64,000 nucleotides of DNA from Diplolepis rosae (lineage: Eukaryota > Arthropoda > Insecta > Hymenoptera > Diplolepididae). The stretch is from NCBI GenBank assembly GCA_030998225.1, contig JAPYXD010000695.1, forward strand, positions 4,507,001 to 4,571,000. Reading direction: 5' to 3'. The notes under the pieces are model-generated. The model saw only the letters and a program-made list of their open reading frames with translations, ran no database searches and was not told the DNA's origin. Of the stretch, positions 11,699 through 24,029 are shown piece by piece. The stretch's first letter is position 1; each line of letters starts with the position of its first letter. The position numbers and the translations under genes are program-made.

Positions 11699-11932
11699 CT
11701 CTCTAAATCTGAATTAGTCAAATTTTCACTGATTCATCAGTGAAAAATATTTTTCACTGTTAAATCAGTTAATTTTCACTGATTTATTAGTGAAAAAAAT
11801 ATTTTTCAGTGTAAAATCAATCAATTTTCACTGAAATAATCAGTGAAATTTACAGTTACCTCTTTTTAGCTATTTGAATCAGTCAAATTTGACTCATAAT
11901 CAGTAGATTTTGACTGATTTAAATTTAGAGAG
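11699..11932. mobile_element. CTCTCTAAAT-family MITE copy 1 (inside mariner C)
   Basis: The ends CTCTCTAAATCTGAATTAGT and ACTGATTTAAATTTAGAGAG are inverted. The interior is built from many short direct and inverted TCACTGATT / AATCAGTGA units. A second copy lies at 24030-24249. It disrupts the transposase just beside the codon of the second catalytic position. The duplication is probably AGAG, but it overlaps the GA-rich end and is not certain. Confidence 0.75.
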
Positions 11933-12653
11933 AGGATGTTTTTCTTTTCCAAATGAGGACATTTTTTCTTGATTTCTTCGTTCAACCGGTGCAATAACGA
12001 CGCATAATACGCTCCAGTTATCGTTTGTTCTTTTTCCAGGTAATCCGCGTAGATGATTTCGCGTGCATCCCAAAAAACCGTGACCATCACCTTGCCGGTC
12101 AATTTCACCGTCTTCGCCTTCTTCGGAGGCAGTTCACTTTCAAAACCCCACTGTTTTGACTGTTCCTTTGCCTCTGGAGTGTAGTTGTGTATCCATGTTT
12201 CGTCCACAGTTATATATCGACGCAGAAACTCGTCAGGATTGCGACGGAAAAGTGCCAAAATAGCCTCAGAGTCAACCACACGATTGCGTTTATTCTCGTC
12301 TGACTCTGAGAGCAAATCCGGCACCCATCTTGCCGAGATTTTTTCCAAACCCAATTTTTCGTGCAAAATTGAAAACATTGTATCTTGCGATATGCCTGTG
12401 ACCTCAACTATTTCGCGCACTTTGATTCGTCGATCACTCAAAACCATATCGTGGATTTTGTCAATCATTTCAGGGGTAGTCACTGCCAATGGACGTCCCG
12501 AGCGATGTTTATATTTTATGGATGCACAGCCACGTTTAAACTCATTTACCCAATTGTAAACAGTTGAAAACACAAGAGCAGACGTGCCATGAACTTCATC
12601 CAACTCAGCTTTGATCTCTTTCGGTGTTAAGCCTTTTAAATATAAGTGTTTAA

Positions 12654-12872
12654 CCCTTAGAGAGTACACCTCTGCCCCATAACACTCGGAGTACAGGGGT
12701 CCAGCGGACCCCACGTCAAAAATTGGTGGATTCTGAAGCCCCCTCTCAAAGTTTTGACTCCGCAGCGTCTACTGACAGATGGCAAACCAAGTTCCAATTG
12801 AAAATTTTAGTATGAAAAAAATTAGATCAAACTTGGGGTGGGGTCCACTGGACCCCCGGTACTCTCTAAGGG
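12654..12872. mobile_element. piggyBac-type MITE with TTAA target site
   Basis: A 219-bp element with ends CCCTTAGAGAGTAC and GTACTCTCTAAGGG, flanked exactly by TTAA at 12650-12653 and 12873-12876. The CCC...GGG ends and TTAA duplication are the hallmark of piggyBac. Subterminal GGGTCCAGCGGACCC and its partner GGGTCCACTGGACCC form strong small palindromes. It sits in codon 10 or so of the mariner C transposase. Confidence 0.8.
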
Positions 12873-13082
12873 TTAATCACCACTCAAAACTCACTTTTTT
12901 CCATTTTTCTAAATACACAAGAGACTTTTGCTTCAATCTACAATAAAAATGAAACCATGTGATGGATATAACTGAAACTTTAACAGCTGTCTAGTGAGTA
13001 ATGATGCTTACTAAAACCAAACCATTTTGGTTTTACGAGCGCTATCTCTTGGATTTTCTAAGGACTTATTGAACGATTCTCG

Positions 13083-15011
13083 TATATTATATATTCTTTT
13101 CAATAAATTCCTTTATTCAAATTAATAAATTATGGTTCTTTATTCGAACATATCTTGATTTCCACTCAGCTTTTCACTTAAAATTACATTTAATATATAA
13201 CACTTAAATATTTCTTATATTTTGATATGAAAAACAAAAAGTCTTACATAACAAAACAAGGGGCGGGGGGGGAGGGGGTGTGCCAAAATCTTACAAATCA
13301 TTACATAGGGGGAAAGGGAGGTATAAAAATTTAAAAAGCGTCCTTACGTAATTGATGGACGCTCCCTCATTGATAAAAGCAATTTATAAATAATCATGAA
13401 AGTAGAATAAATTATTTATAAAATGTTTTTATTGATAATTTTCCATTACTTTCGTTAAAGTTTCGTTGAATTATTTCTATTGAAGATATTTTATAATCTC
13501 TGTTATAAAAAATAATATGTTATCTCGCATATTTCTGAAATAATTCAGGAAGTAAGCTTAACTTGCTTTGTAGATAAGAAGAAGCAGTGGGAAGAAAACA
13601 AAGGTGGAAAAACATTTTTCCATTTCCATTAATTCAATGAAAATCGCGATACAAAGAAAATCACTGCTTAACGCGTGTTAGGCTGAAATATAAGATAGAT
13701 TTAGAAATATGAAATCAGCAGGCGAGGCTACAATCAGAAACATTATCACGGTAGAAGTTGCTCAGAAATTTTATGTAAATGATATACTAGTAAAACGATA
13801 TGATGATAAATTAAAGAATGAATTAAGTATGTTAGAAGAGATGTTGAAGATGATCTTTTGACATCCCACAAATTAACTTAATGTCAAGTAATCAAGTCAA
13901 ACCTTTATAAATCGCTTCAAAATATAATTTCCTCTTAACTAAAAAGCAAATTGTTTCAAATTCATTTATAAAACATATTGCACGGATTAAAATTTAGTTA
14001 TTTTTTCACTGACTTCAAATTTATGACAAAAAATTATATGAAAATTTTAAAAACTGAAATAATTTTAAATCGGAAGAAATAAAAATTTGGTATGAGGTAT
14101 TTAAAATTTTTTCACCTTCAAATTATGTTGGTAATTTTTTTAAGAAAGCCATATACTTCAATTTTGCATTTTCATAATTTTTTAAACTGAGAAATGTCCA
14201 ATATATCTAATTGCTCGTTTAGATTCGTAAGGTATTTTGATATCTCAAAATAAAAAACTCGAAAATCGAAAAAAAAATTTATTTTGAAGTTGCAAGAAAT
14301 TTAGGAATTTATAGAATTCAAATTTAAAATAGTAGAAAGTTATTCAAAATTTAATCAGGCAACAGAATTTTCAGTTTTTTAAATTACATTGACTGCTAAA
14401 TTTCTTTCTCATAAGAATTCAATTTCTGTACCGGCCTTAGATTCAAACAAGAAAAAATATCATGTCACGCAGTCAAGGAAAAATTGGACTATTTTGTTAA
14501 ATTTTTGATTTAGATTCAAAAATTTACAAAACAAAATTTGTATTCACGACTCATTAAAAATATAGTATTTATTGAAAATTGTATTGCTTTCATACGCACA
14601 AATTTGAATGCAGAAAATAAGTTAAAATCATTAAATGTAATTGAAGATAGAAATAAATATCTAACTTCGATCAAGGGGTATATTTGGCAAATTTTTTAAA
14701 AATTGGCAGTTTTTATGAGAAGATATTCCGAAAAAATTAATTGGCGTTTCTTGAAAAAAATTGTGTATTTTTTCCCAATTTGATTACAATATTTACTTTT
14801 TTAATGCGAAAAATAAGTTTTCTGTATGGATCCTACACCTGCCTGATAATGTGATGAATGGCGGAAAGTTGTTTTAAAAAATAATTGACAAAATATACCT
14901 CCTTTAAGTCCAGTGAGCAATCCAAAACATTATAATTGCCAAATGATTATGCTGAGCCTTTGCTTCTGTGAAATATTCAGGTGCCAAAGCATAAATAGCG
15001 ATATAGTGCTA
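13083..15011. other. AT-rich interval, no gene seen
   Basis: A short G-rich patch lies at 13260-13320 (runs of G, then an AAAGGGAGG stretch). Apart from that I find no gene, terminal repeat or tandem array. Confidence 0.45.
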
Positions 15012-15194
15012 CAGTAGAGCGCCGTTATAATCCTCGTTCTCAATTCAACCTCACTATAGGGATCGTTGAAGATAATATGTTTTTGCACTATGTAATTTGA
15101 AATCGGTGATTATGGGATTCATATCAATGGAAAAATGTGAGCAATTTAAAAAATTAGATAACAATGAAAAGCGTGCTATAACGATACTCTACTG
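15012..15194. mobile_element. MITE with CAGTAGAG ends and TA target site
   Basis: A 183-bp element. The left end CAGTAGAGCGCCGTTATAA and the right end TTATAGCGTGC-like then CTCTACTG, read inverted, are partial copies (the right side is CGTGCTATAACGATACTCTACTG). TA flanks both sides (15010-15011, 15195-15196). CAG...CTG ends with TA duplication suggest a pogo-like Tc1/mariner derivative. A larger element with CAGTAAAACC ends lies at 36532. Confidence 0.65.
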
Positions 15195-15196
15195 TA

Positions 15197-17032
15197 CTTA
15201 ATTTTTTTAAGAAGCGGTGCCTCGTAACTGTAAGTTTGTATATTACGAAATCCTGCATACAAGACTCATCTCTAAGCATCGAATTGATGTTGTTGCATCA
15301 AAGTATATTTATACTAATTAGTGTGTATGCTAATCAGTGACTTAAAATTTGCATTATAGAGAGAGTTTGATACTTCTTACAACTTGCTAAATTACTCTTA
15401 TAAGTTTTGAAGATTTGGAAATTTCATTATGAATTAATTTTGAAGTAACTTTCTTAATATTGCCAATCTATTATAAGTGCCTGTATAGTTTACTTTTTTT
15501 ATAATCTTCCATTTTATTTTCCGAATTTTGAGTAAAGTGACTTGACAGGATTTTTTTTAAAACAATTAAAAATAATCAGAAATTAAATACCCATAAAAGT
15601 AAAATGATTTTGCAATAGCTGGAATTTTTTCAAATATTTGTAACGAAACATAAATTTTCATTTACTAGTCTTTTTCTCACTGATTATAAACTCAGAACAG
15701 TTTCTTTTACTAAAAAAAGTATTTTTTGATTCTAAAAAATTTTCTTTGAAGTAAACAAATCTTTTTTAAGAACGAAAATTTCTTCGAATCGAAAAAACTT
15801 TTTAAAATTTCAATACATTTTTCTGACCCTATATTAAAGAAATGTTTTTTTTATTTTAAGAAACTGTTCTTTGAGTGTAACAAATGCCTTATTGGTCATT
15901 CAATCAATTCCAAGTTCATTTCGAGTTGTAATTTCTCACTTGCTTTTCTTGTTCATTTAAATGCTTGTTGAAACGCAAAGCATGGATAAAAACATATATG
16001 AATAATCAGCAAAACAGAGAGAAATATGATTTATTTACATTTTCAGAGACGATCATAACGCTTTACTGATTCAATTATTCTGCAATTATTACAAACATAA
16101 ATGCAAATTCATTCTCGAACCGTTAATTTTTATTAGTATTTCGAAAAAATCATTCAATTAAAATGATATTTACTTATTGAAAAAAACTAAAAATATTTCT
16201 ATTTAATGGCAAATAAAATCATGAAGCAAATCATTTTAAGAAATGTTTTATTTATCTAATTTTTGCAAATGCTTAGATTGATGCAATATATTTATATAAG
16301 CAAATGAATTTCAGATTAATAATATGTTATGAAAAAATAGTGAAACATTTTATATCGTTATTGTTGCCCATGTACTAATTGAAGTAATGCGATGGTTAGG
16401 CCCTGACTAGTTTTTCTAATTGGTGTTGGGGGTTTAATTAGGAAAATTGATTATCACTTCACCATTATCGTCACGGTTACTTATTACGGTGCTACTGAGG
16501 TAAAGCTAATTGATTTAGTGATACTTTTTTTAACACATTGATGATGAGAATGTAGGAATTTGAATCTGGAATTTTTGAAATATCTTGAGAAGTTAAAGAT
16601 ACGCAAAAACAGAACAAAATTTAGAAATTCTCTAGAGAGAAAATCTTTAAAATATCTTAGCTGCGCCAGAAAAAAGGCTTTCGAAAGGTTAATGTTTTTA
16701 ACAATTTCTAAATATCTATGTCGAAAGCGGTAAGACATGCATATACATTTCAAAAACGAATGATAAAGTTATTAAGGTATTGTTAAAAAATCGTACCCAA
16801 TATGTTATCGATTAAGAGCAATAACGTACTTATTATCCAAAAAAGAGTCAAGAACGTACTTAATTGATAAGAAAGCTAATCAAATTTTCATACATTAGAA
16901 AAATATACTCAAAAGAACTTTAATTAACTTTCTTATTGACCAAGTGAATTTTTCATAATGTAAACAAAACAGAAGGAGAAAAAAATTCTTAAAATGATTT
17001 TTTGCAAATACATATTTTCAGTGCTACCAACC
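15197..17032. other. AT-rich interval, no gene seen
   Basis: Several open frames, such as one on the minus strand at 16484-16753, are Phe/Lys/Ser-rich with no recognisable domain and are best explained by composition. No repeat with clear ends was found. Confidence 0.45.
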
Positions 17033-17034
17033 TA

Positions 17035-18715
17035 ACACATCACTCAATAAGTTTCCAGTCTAATTAAGAAAAACACAGTTTTTTCGAGAAATTCGACTTT
17101 TTTCATCAACATAGTTTCCCTCAAGCATAATACATTCATTCCAATGCTTCCCTAACGTTTCGATGCCATTTTTATAGAATGATTCGTCTTTGCTCTGAAA
17201 ATAGGCCTCAGTTTCGGCAATCACTTCTTCATTGGAGCCAAATCTCTTTTCCTGGAGAATTTTTTTCAGGTCAGCAAAGAGCCAGTAGTCGCTGGGGGCC
17301 AGATCTAGAGAATATGATGGGTGTGAAAGCAATTCGAAGCTTAATTCATTCCATTTGACCATCGTTTTCATGAACTTGTGGCCGGTGCATTGTCTTGGTG
17401 GTACTGCACTTTTTTCTTTTACCTTTCTCAAGATAGTCGATAAACAAAATACCATGCGCGTCCCAAAATATGGATGTCATAACCTTGCCAGCCCGGTTTT
17501 GAAGTTTTGGTTGCATTGGACGGCTTTCACTAGCTGCTGTCCACTCAGCTGACGATCTTTTTGTTTCAGGGGTGTAATGGTGGAGCCATGTTTCATCCAT
17601 TGTCACATACCGATGCAGAAAATTCTTTTTACCTCGCTTGAATAGCTTCAAACCGCGCTTTTAATCCTCGAAGCGATTTTGTTTTTGGTCGGGTGTGAGC
17701 AAACGCGGTACCCACTTCGAAAACAACTTACGCATCCCCAAAGATTCGTGCAAAATTGTTAACATACTACCTTCTGATATCTTTAAGGTGTCAGCTATCT
17801 CACGCAACTTTAATTTACGATCGCCCAAAACTATTTTATGTGCCTCCGGCGCGTAAACTCGTTTTTTCGCTACATTTAAGAGTAGCGCTACTGTTTATTG
17901 CGCTACAGAGGAATGTAATGTAAAAATTGAACTGCGCATACGCCTATAGCCATACAGCGGAGCACAATCTTCTTCTTCGTACAGCGTTAGCACCCTACTG
18001 ACAAAGCCTTGTATATTTGAACTGCGCATGCGTCTATTAAAATACGCTACTACTACACAAGATCGATAAAATCAAAATGGCCGGGACTAGTCACGAAATA
18101 TCAAGTGTAATGACTAGCGCCGCAAACAACTACAATACGAGATTAGATTCGAGTGTACGCATAAAAACTCGTATACGCACCGAAGTCACATAAAATAGAA
18201 TACGTGCCAATGCAAACAATTCGGGAAATTACGAGACTCGCGACAATGCTCGCAGGACTGATCGCGCCTCGGATTCGTCTCGGCTACACTTCGACTACGC
18301 CTTGGCTTCGATCTCCTGCAAGCATTGTCGCTCGTCGCGCAATAACCCTCATTGTGCGCCTAGGCACGTAATATACTATTGTGGACTTTTGTTATGTTTT
18401 CATGAACAACTGCTGATTTTGGGTCACCAGAGCGTTCAGCGTCATCAATGTTTGTACGGCCGCGTTTAAGTTCGGCATAGGAGTCGATGGTTGTTGATTT
18501 CCCTGATGCTGAGTCACCATAACGCTTATTAAGCCACTGCTTTGCTTTAACAGTATTTTTTTCCATTAAAAAGCAATGTTTGATTAACACTTGAAACTCT
18601 TTTTTATCCATTGTTTTGAAAATGACAAAAGTTACTTCAACAAAACCTCTATAACTTCTGAACTAAACGTCAGATTGTCATGAAATTTTGATACTTAACT
18701 TATTGAGTGATGTGT
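17035..18715 (-). mobile_element. Mariner D with a ~540-bp insertion
   Basis: The ends are ACACATCACTCAATAAGTTT (left) and AACTTATTGAGTGATGTGT (right, inverted), with TA at 17033-17034 and 18716-18717. The transposase is on the minus strand in pieces. 18360-18611 holds the N-terminal HTH region (MDKKEFQVLIKHCFLMEKN). 17346-17651 gives TMDETWLHHYTPETKRSSAEW and IFWDAHGILFIDYLEKGK. 17060-17455 gives the C-terminus with HPSYSLDLAPSDYWLF. A segment around the second catalytic block is deleted and frameshifted. A foreign sequence occupies about 17838-18373. Relic B (1696-2581) is a truncated copy of the same family. Confidence 0.85.
17838..18373. mobile_element. Moderately GC-rich insertion inside mariner D
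   Basis: The mariner reading is interrupted after CCAAAACTATTTT (about 17836) and resumes at CTATTGTGGAC (about 18376); a CTATT repeat at the junctions may be the target-site duplication. The insert contains many CG dinucleotides and two diverged tandem copies of TTGAACTGCGCATRCGYCTA (17928 and 18017). It also has an inverted pair GCGACAATGCTCGCAGG / CCTGCAAGCATTGTCGC. It has no open frame I recognise. It ends TAATATACTATTGTG, like the repeat at 11247-11373, so both may belong to one unnamed family. Confidence 0.5.
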
Positions 18716-18805
18716 TAAAATGTCGTAACAAAAATGAATTTTTGAATACGTATGTTTTTACCCATTTCCTGAATAAGTATTTTATTGCTTCCAGCCAAAG
18801 ATATT

Positions 18806-19326
18806 CTAGGTCCTTTGAAAAGTTCCGGACCTAAGTAATAAAACAAAATTTAATTCAGTCAATTTGGTCATCGTTTTAACTGTTTTCTTGGCCGGTGCAT
18901 TGACTTGATGAAAGAAGATTTTTTGCTGGCCAAATGTGTTCATTTAGCCTTGATTGCAGCACCAAATCGATCTAATAATTCGCTGCAATATTGAGCAGTG
19001 ACTGTTTTTCCTTTCTCCACCTCCTGACTATTGTATTCGATGGAGCAGATGTGTCATAATAAATATCAAGCTTTTCTTTACCTTTTGTAGCCATTTTATC
19101 TCTCAAATAATAATGTTTAATGAGAACACGAAATTCGCTTTTTCCATTTTTTACAAAATCATTGAGATGATGACGTGATAATTAGTCTCAAACACAAACT
19201 AATTGACAGATTATAATTAAACTTTGGATCAACTGTTTTTAAGATTGGCACTTCACAAAAATGATAAGAATTTTATATTAGTGACGCCATCCAGTCGTCA
19301 GGCCCGGGACTTTTCAAACGACCTAG
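18806..19326 (-). mobile_element. Mariner-family relic E (sister of relic A)
   Basis: The ends CTAGGTCCTTTGAAAAGTTCC and GGGACTTTTCAAACGACCTAG are inverted. The interior matches stretches of relic A in the same orientation, for example the AATTTGGTCATCGTTTTAACTG block, with a large internal deletion. The adjacent TA duplication is not clean. No usable transposase frame. Confidence 0.7.
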
Positions 19327-21796
19327 CCAACATCCTGTGGTAATATTAAAATTATCACACTCAATTCTTGCTCTTCAGAAAGTTGCATTCATTTTCTCAA
19401 CATAATAATGGCATTTTAGACAAATTTTACTGCTATACTACGCACTTTTAATATTTAAAAGAACGGCATTGAATCGGGTTTTTTAAGTTGACAGCCGATT
19501 TAAAATGTACAAAATTTCAATATAATTCATTTTTGTAACAATAACATTATACAGTTTCCCAAAATAATACATCAGTGGCTTTATTTACACCATACCAGCA
19601 TCCCATTATACATTTTTATAATCAATTTTCCTTATTAGCGCCCCACCAGCACCTTATTTTCATTATTTGCTTGAATAACATATCATTTCAAAGAGAAAGG
19701 ATATAGTATTACAATTATTTAATTAATGTTATCGAAGACCCAGAATAAGGTGACGTGATAAAGAAAAGAATTTGAGTTTCTCCCACAATTTTTCTACATT
19801 AATGAATATTTTTGGCTGAAACTTTAGAACGCATCAAAAGACACATTAACAGAGAGTTGCTGACTTTGTCAGGTATTTACTAAGCTGTAAATCCACTATT
19901 ACAAAAATACAAGATGAACTTCATCTTCAATAAAATTTTGGTGATAGATGTGTCCGATATTTCTTCAAGGCATAGCCCATCTTGTATTTTTCGATTCCCA
20001 GCTCAGAAATAATCTAGTGGTTTTTCGGGAACCTGATTTCTAGGGTGAATGAGATTTCTGCCAAATAAATACCGGCCGTTGAATTTAATTAGTTTTAAAT
20101 ATTGAAAGAAAATAAATTGCTGTATCTCGATTAGAATTGTTTAATTATTCAAAACCAATTAAAATCTACAACCCTCTGGCATTGATATGTTCTTTTTCAT
20201 GTCCTAAAGTTGCAGCCCTTGATTTTTTCTTGACACCTCTTGTCACATGTAAAAGTGCAATTCTAAAATTTTTTTGGTATCATTAATTTTTAGGCGAAAT
20301 TTTTTTTTCTAGGTCCTCTTTGCAGTTTAAACTATAAAATGTATAATTCAATTATTTTTATAATGAAAAATTATTTGTAAAAAATACGAAAGGGCTGCTG
20401 GTATTCGAATTCAAATGTATTATTAATTTATTATCAATTTAGTTGTGGTCGTGAAAGGTTTAGTTTAAAAATTACCTAAGTATTTTGCATTAGTTTTCAA
20501 GGTTTATTTTTTATTCTAAAACTTAGCACAAGCTTCACTTGAGATATAATGCACCTAAAATAGTATCTTACTGGAATCTCTAGTTTGCTTCAAATCTTTA
20601 CCCTTTTATATAAAAATCTATTTAGTACAAAAATCTAAGTAAAATTCATATGACTATCTGCTAACAAGAAAACCAATTTTAATGAAACTTTCAAATTACA
20701 GCATATTAACTCATTTCACAATCGAACGTGAAAGTTAATTTTTTTCTTGTGAAAAATAATTTTATATCTTGTAAATAATAATTATTAAAGAAAATATAAT
20801 TAGTATTTACACAACTGAGATTAGTATTGTAATATTAATTTAATGCTTCGACAATGTTAACAGATAATTTCTATATAACGAAAAAATTCAACGCAGTGAT
20901 TTCAGTAATTAAAATAAATTCTTAGTATTACTTCACATTGAATTAATTAAACTTTTTTATCTACAACTGAATATTTTACTATATAATATCTTGCTTTTGC
21001 ATTTTACATGTCCTGGAAAGTCTTTAATGTGCTTTCAGAGCCGCAATCGAGCTTTCACCTAATTAGACTTTCTCGCGAGACAAATCATAGATAAAATATT
21101 GCTAAATGTAAATGTGGATTTTCGACGTGCTTTTTCAAGTTAATTAAAATTTTACATGAGTAAGATTAATTATATGTAATTATGATACTCAAAGAAAAGT
21201 CTTATTTAAATATTTATTCCGTTTATACATTAATAATATTTTTTTCATGAATAAGATTTTTCATTGGCTGTCTCAAAGCGTAAATTCGAGAAAGGGTATC
21301 TCATACAATTACACATGTTTGTAATCTTTGGAAACTTATTTAAATATAAATTGAATAAGATTATATAAATTTTATTAGAATAAAATTGACAATTTTATTT
21401 TTTAAATGATTATAATGATTTTTGAACCATTCACAAGAAAAATAAATAATGAAACTTCTATTTGAACTTTAATTTCTATTTTTGAAATTATTAATTAAAA
21501 AATGTAATTGACTGAAATTACAGAATTTTGTATAGTGTGTGTGATCGAATTTTGAATGTTTAGTGGGTAAGCCTCGCTAATAATTAAATGAGAAATATCA
21601 ACGGAAATAATTTAATTTCGAATGAATCAATGTATGACTTTTGGTAAATATTAAGGAATAATGAGTAATAAAGGTAAATTAAATTAAGGCGTACATTATA
21701 ATTATAAGTAAGAGGAGGTGAGTCTCTCTTCCTACGATGGGAATTTCCTTATACGAAAGACACGTGTGATACAGAACGTAGATTAGTATATTGTAG
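19327..21796. other. AT-rich interval, no gene seen
   Basis: I found no gene, RNA or bounded repeat. Around 21690-21790 the sequence is less AT-rich and includes GAGGAGGTGAGTCTC, a good match to a splice donor, but no open frame precedes it. A noncoding or untranslated exon is possible but unsupported. Confidence 0.4.
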
Positions 21797-21833
21797 CGAA
21801 CCAGTAAACGAGATTACGTCTCTGACTGGTTCG
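21797..21833. other. Short nested hairpin
   Basis: CGAACCAGT and ACTGGTTCG form a perfect 9-bp stem. Inside it GAGA and TCTC form a second stem around TTACG. It lies in the less AT-rich patch near 21.7 kb. It is too short for a microRNA precursor, and its function is unknown. Confidence 0.4.
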
Positions 21834-22620
21834 TGAAAAAAATGTGTATTAGGGTAATAAATCAACTTTCTTCTAACGCGATTCCTATCTTTAAGATTAA
21901 TTGGCTATTCTATAATTCTTTATTATTTTAAAAACTTGATAAATACTGAAGGAAAACTGTATTTAGGTATTTAAAAATGATTTTAAAGACTGTATTTTTA
22001 ATTTAAAAAAAAGGAATTTTGTTGGAGAACCGACTGTTTATTGCGTACAACAATTCAGTTAACAAATTCATAGAAAAAAATCGATTTTCATGACTTTATA
22101 TAAATTAATTCATACCTGATAAACTGCATAAATGTTTTTTAACTGTGAAATTATCAAATCACTGCTTAATTTCTCTCCAAAAATGTAATAAATCGGTTTT
22201 ATTGATACCAAATTTTTTTTAACAGAAAATGCTTTCTACAAAGAATATAAAGATTTGTTTTAATTAAAAAGGAAAATCAAAAATATCTATCTTGATTACG
22301 AAATATCCGCTACTTTTTAATTTACTCGGGCACAAACCAATAATTTCGTTTTAAAAATAAATATTTGTTATCGCTCAGCGAATGTTTAGAAATTGAAGAA
22401 CATAAAATATCTTTTAAATTTAGGTTCTTGATTAAAACAAACCTCAGTATTTTCAATAAATAACACTTTGTATAGAAAATTTTTTTGTATATTGATAAAA
22501 CCCACTTAATTTTATTTTCAATGCAATAAAATGTAATTAACAGCTGTTTTGATAAAATGTTGCTGGGTGGCTCAAAATTTTTAGTTACATTACTGAATAT
22601 GATATTGACCTTTCTAACAG

Positions 22621-22791
22621 GCCATCACGAGATGCCAAGAATACTTTCAAGCGTTCGATTATTTTGTGATCGTAGACTTGACCGTGAAAAAGCAGTACGA
22701 AATTGCATCAAGTGGAAAGTGGGGTGAGATGGAAATTAGATTGGCGCATTGCAGGTACCAGGTTACATTCTCAGCTGCTGCATCTAGCTAA
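22621..22791 (+). CDS. Possible exon of an unidentified protein
   Basis: A fair splice acceptor (GACCTTTCTAACAG, ending 22620) is followed by 56 open codons and TAA. The frame contains the stretch EYFQAFDYFVIVDLT and then SGKWGEMEIRLAHCRYQ. The composition and amino-acid mix look coding, unlike the surrounding AT-rich DNA. An internal GGGGTGAGA (about 22721-22729) or CAGGTACC (about 22752) could be a donor, so the exon might end earlier. I do not recognise the family, and no neighbouring exon is apparent. It could equally be a relic of a transposon or a chance frame. Confidence 0.3.
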   Translation, partial: AITRCQEYFQAFDYFVIVDLTVKKQYEIASSGKWGEMEIRLAHCRYQVTFSAAASS

Positions 22792-24029
22792 TTCCTAACG
22801 ATATTAAATCCCTTTTATTGAACATAAGTAGCTTTACTTTGAAAAAATCATTTTTAAACATGACAACTGTTGCTATTTAATTAAATATAGTCCTTATTGC
22901 AAAAAGGGACATTTCTTAATTTGCTTTTTGATATGGTAAAAAGACTTGCAGGGTTCAAATATTTCCAGATATTCTTCACTCAAATTTAAAATGTCAATTG
23001 TTTATTCAAAAATTTCAAAATTTTTTTATTTTGAATATATTTATTAAATTTTCTTAGAAATTTTCGAATTAAAAGTCTTTCCAAATACGAAGGTTTAAAA
23101 AACGACGGATTTAAAAAAATCTTTAATTCACAATTCCAACGAAATTCCAAAAGTTATAATCAATTACGAAATGCAAATTTATATTCCCTAGTAAATAAAT
23201 TTATGAAACTCAGCGTGAAAAGAATGAACAGAACTAAATGTAATTTTAAATCATTTTGAATGCATACAGCTGGTACACCAATAAACCTCATGAAATTATA
23301 GTGAGGTAATATTTTATGCAGTAAATGTTGGACGTAGAAAATGAGGCAATATTAGGAGTACAATAATCAATTTAGGATGATACATTTTGCCTGTGGCAAT
23401 TGCACGAACTACATATATAGTAACAGGATTATGATAAAATGTTGCAAAGAAAAATTACAGTAATGGACTAGAGAATAATAATACCTAAAGCACCTTTAAA
23501 GAAAATATTAATGCTCTCTTTTCAAGTAATTAACCTTTATTTCTCTAAAATTAGGGTTAAAGTAATGACATGAAAAATAAAGAAATTTTAAAATATCTAA
23601 ATTATTTGAATAAAAAAGAAAATGTTTAGTGTGTTCGTATGATACATTCATTTTCTAAAAAGAAACTCTTTGGATCCTATGATATACCATAGAATGATTG
23701 TCATAGGGAGGGAAAGAGGACGAAAAAGTAAATTAAGAGAGTCGAACAGAGAAGCGGAAATGCAATAAAGGCTATTCTAATTCGTAAACACACGCCACTT
23801 AATTGCAATCTGTTCGATTGCTGTCACAAGAGATCACGTCATTTCAATTCGCTCTGTTAGTGAACTAATTTATTAGCTCTCTCGTCGTTATCCCGTCAAA
23901 ATCGAAATGAGAGGAATAAGTGATTAAAATTAAGATTTCAGTTATTAACTTCTTTGTAATAAAATAAAATTGTTTAATTTTACAAGGATTACTCTTTTTT
24001 TCAATATCAGGAATATAAATAAAAGAATG
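22792..24029. other. AT-rich interval, no gene seen
   Basis: No coding, RNA or bounded repeat feature was found. The patch near 23690-23900 is less AT-rich, with no recognisable frame. Confidence 0.4.

Larger units (their letters stand above)
11380..12904 (-). pseudogene. Mariner C transposase, disrupted
   Basis: The original start codon is at 12902-12904. An in-frame stop follows within the first ten codons, and then a TTAA-flanked MITE splits the frame. From about 12650 a long segment is readable. It has the KGLTPKEIKAEL helix-turn-helix region, the WVPDLL linker, then VDETWIHNYTPEAK with the first catalytic Asp, then VFWDAREIIYADYLEKEQTI. A second MITE interrupts it at the block with the second catalytic residue; across that junction the frame would read LFLQGN, so this Asp is also changed to Gly. 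The remainder contains YSPDMAPSDF with the third acidic residue and several stops. The long frame's first 20 or so residues are MITE-encoded and are not part of the transposase. Confidence 0.85.
11048..13082 (-). mobile_element. Mariner C, full length but carrying four nested insertions
   Basis: The terminal repeats CGAGGGTCGTTCAATACATCC (left) and GGACTTATTGAACGATTCTCG (right, inverted) are flanked by TA (11046-11047 and 13083-13084). The span is 2035 bp. Removing the four inserts (11093-11246, 11247-11373, 11699-11932 and 12654-12872 with its TTAA copy) leaves about 1.3 kb, the normal mariner length. The transposase is on the minus strand and is dead. Confidence 0.85.

Noticed and set aside
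12185..12559. A 124-codon plus-strand frame.
   Set aside because: Shadow of the mariner C transposase on the other strand.
16484..16753. An 89-codon minus-strand frame.
   Set aside because: Phe/Lys/Ser-rich, no domain, no splice or start support; expected by composition.
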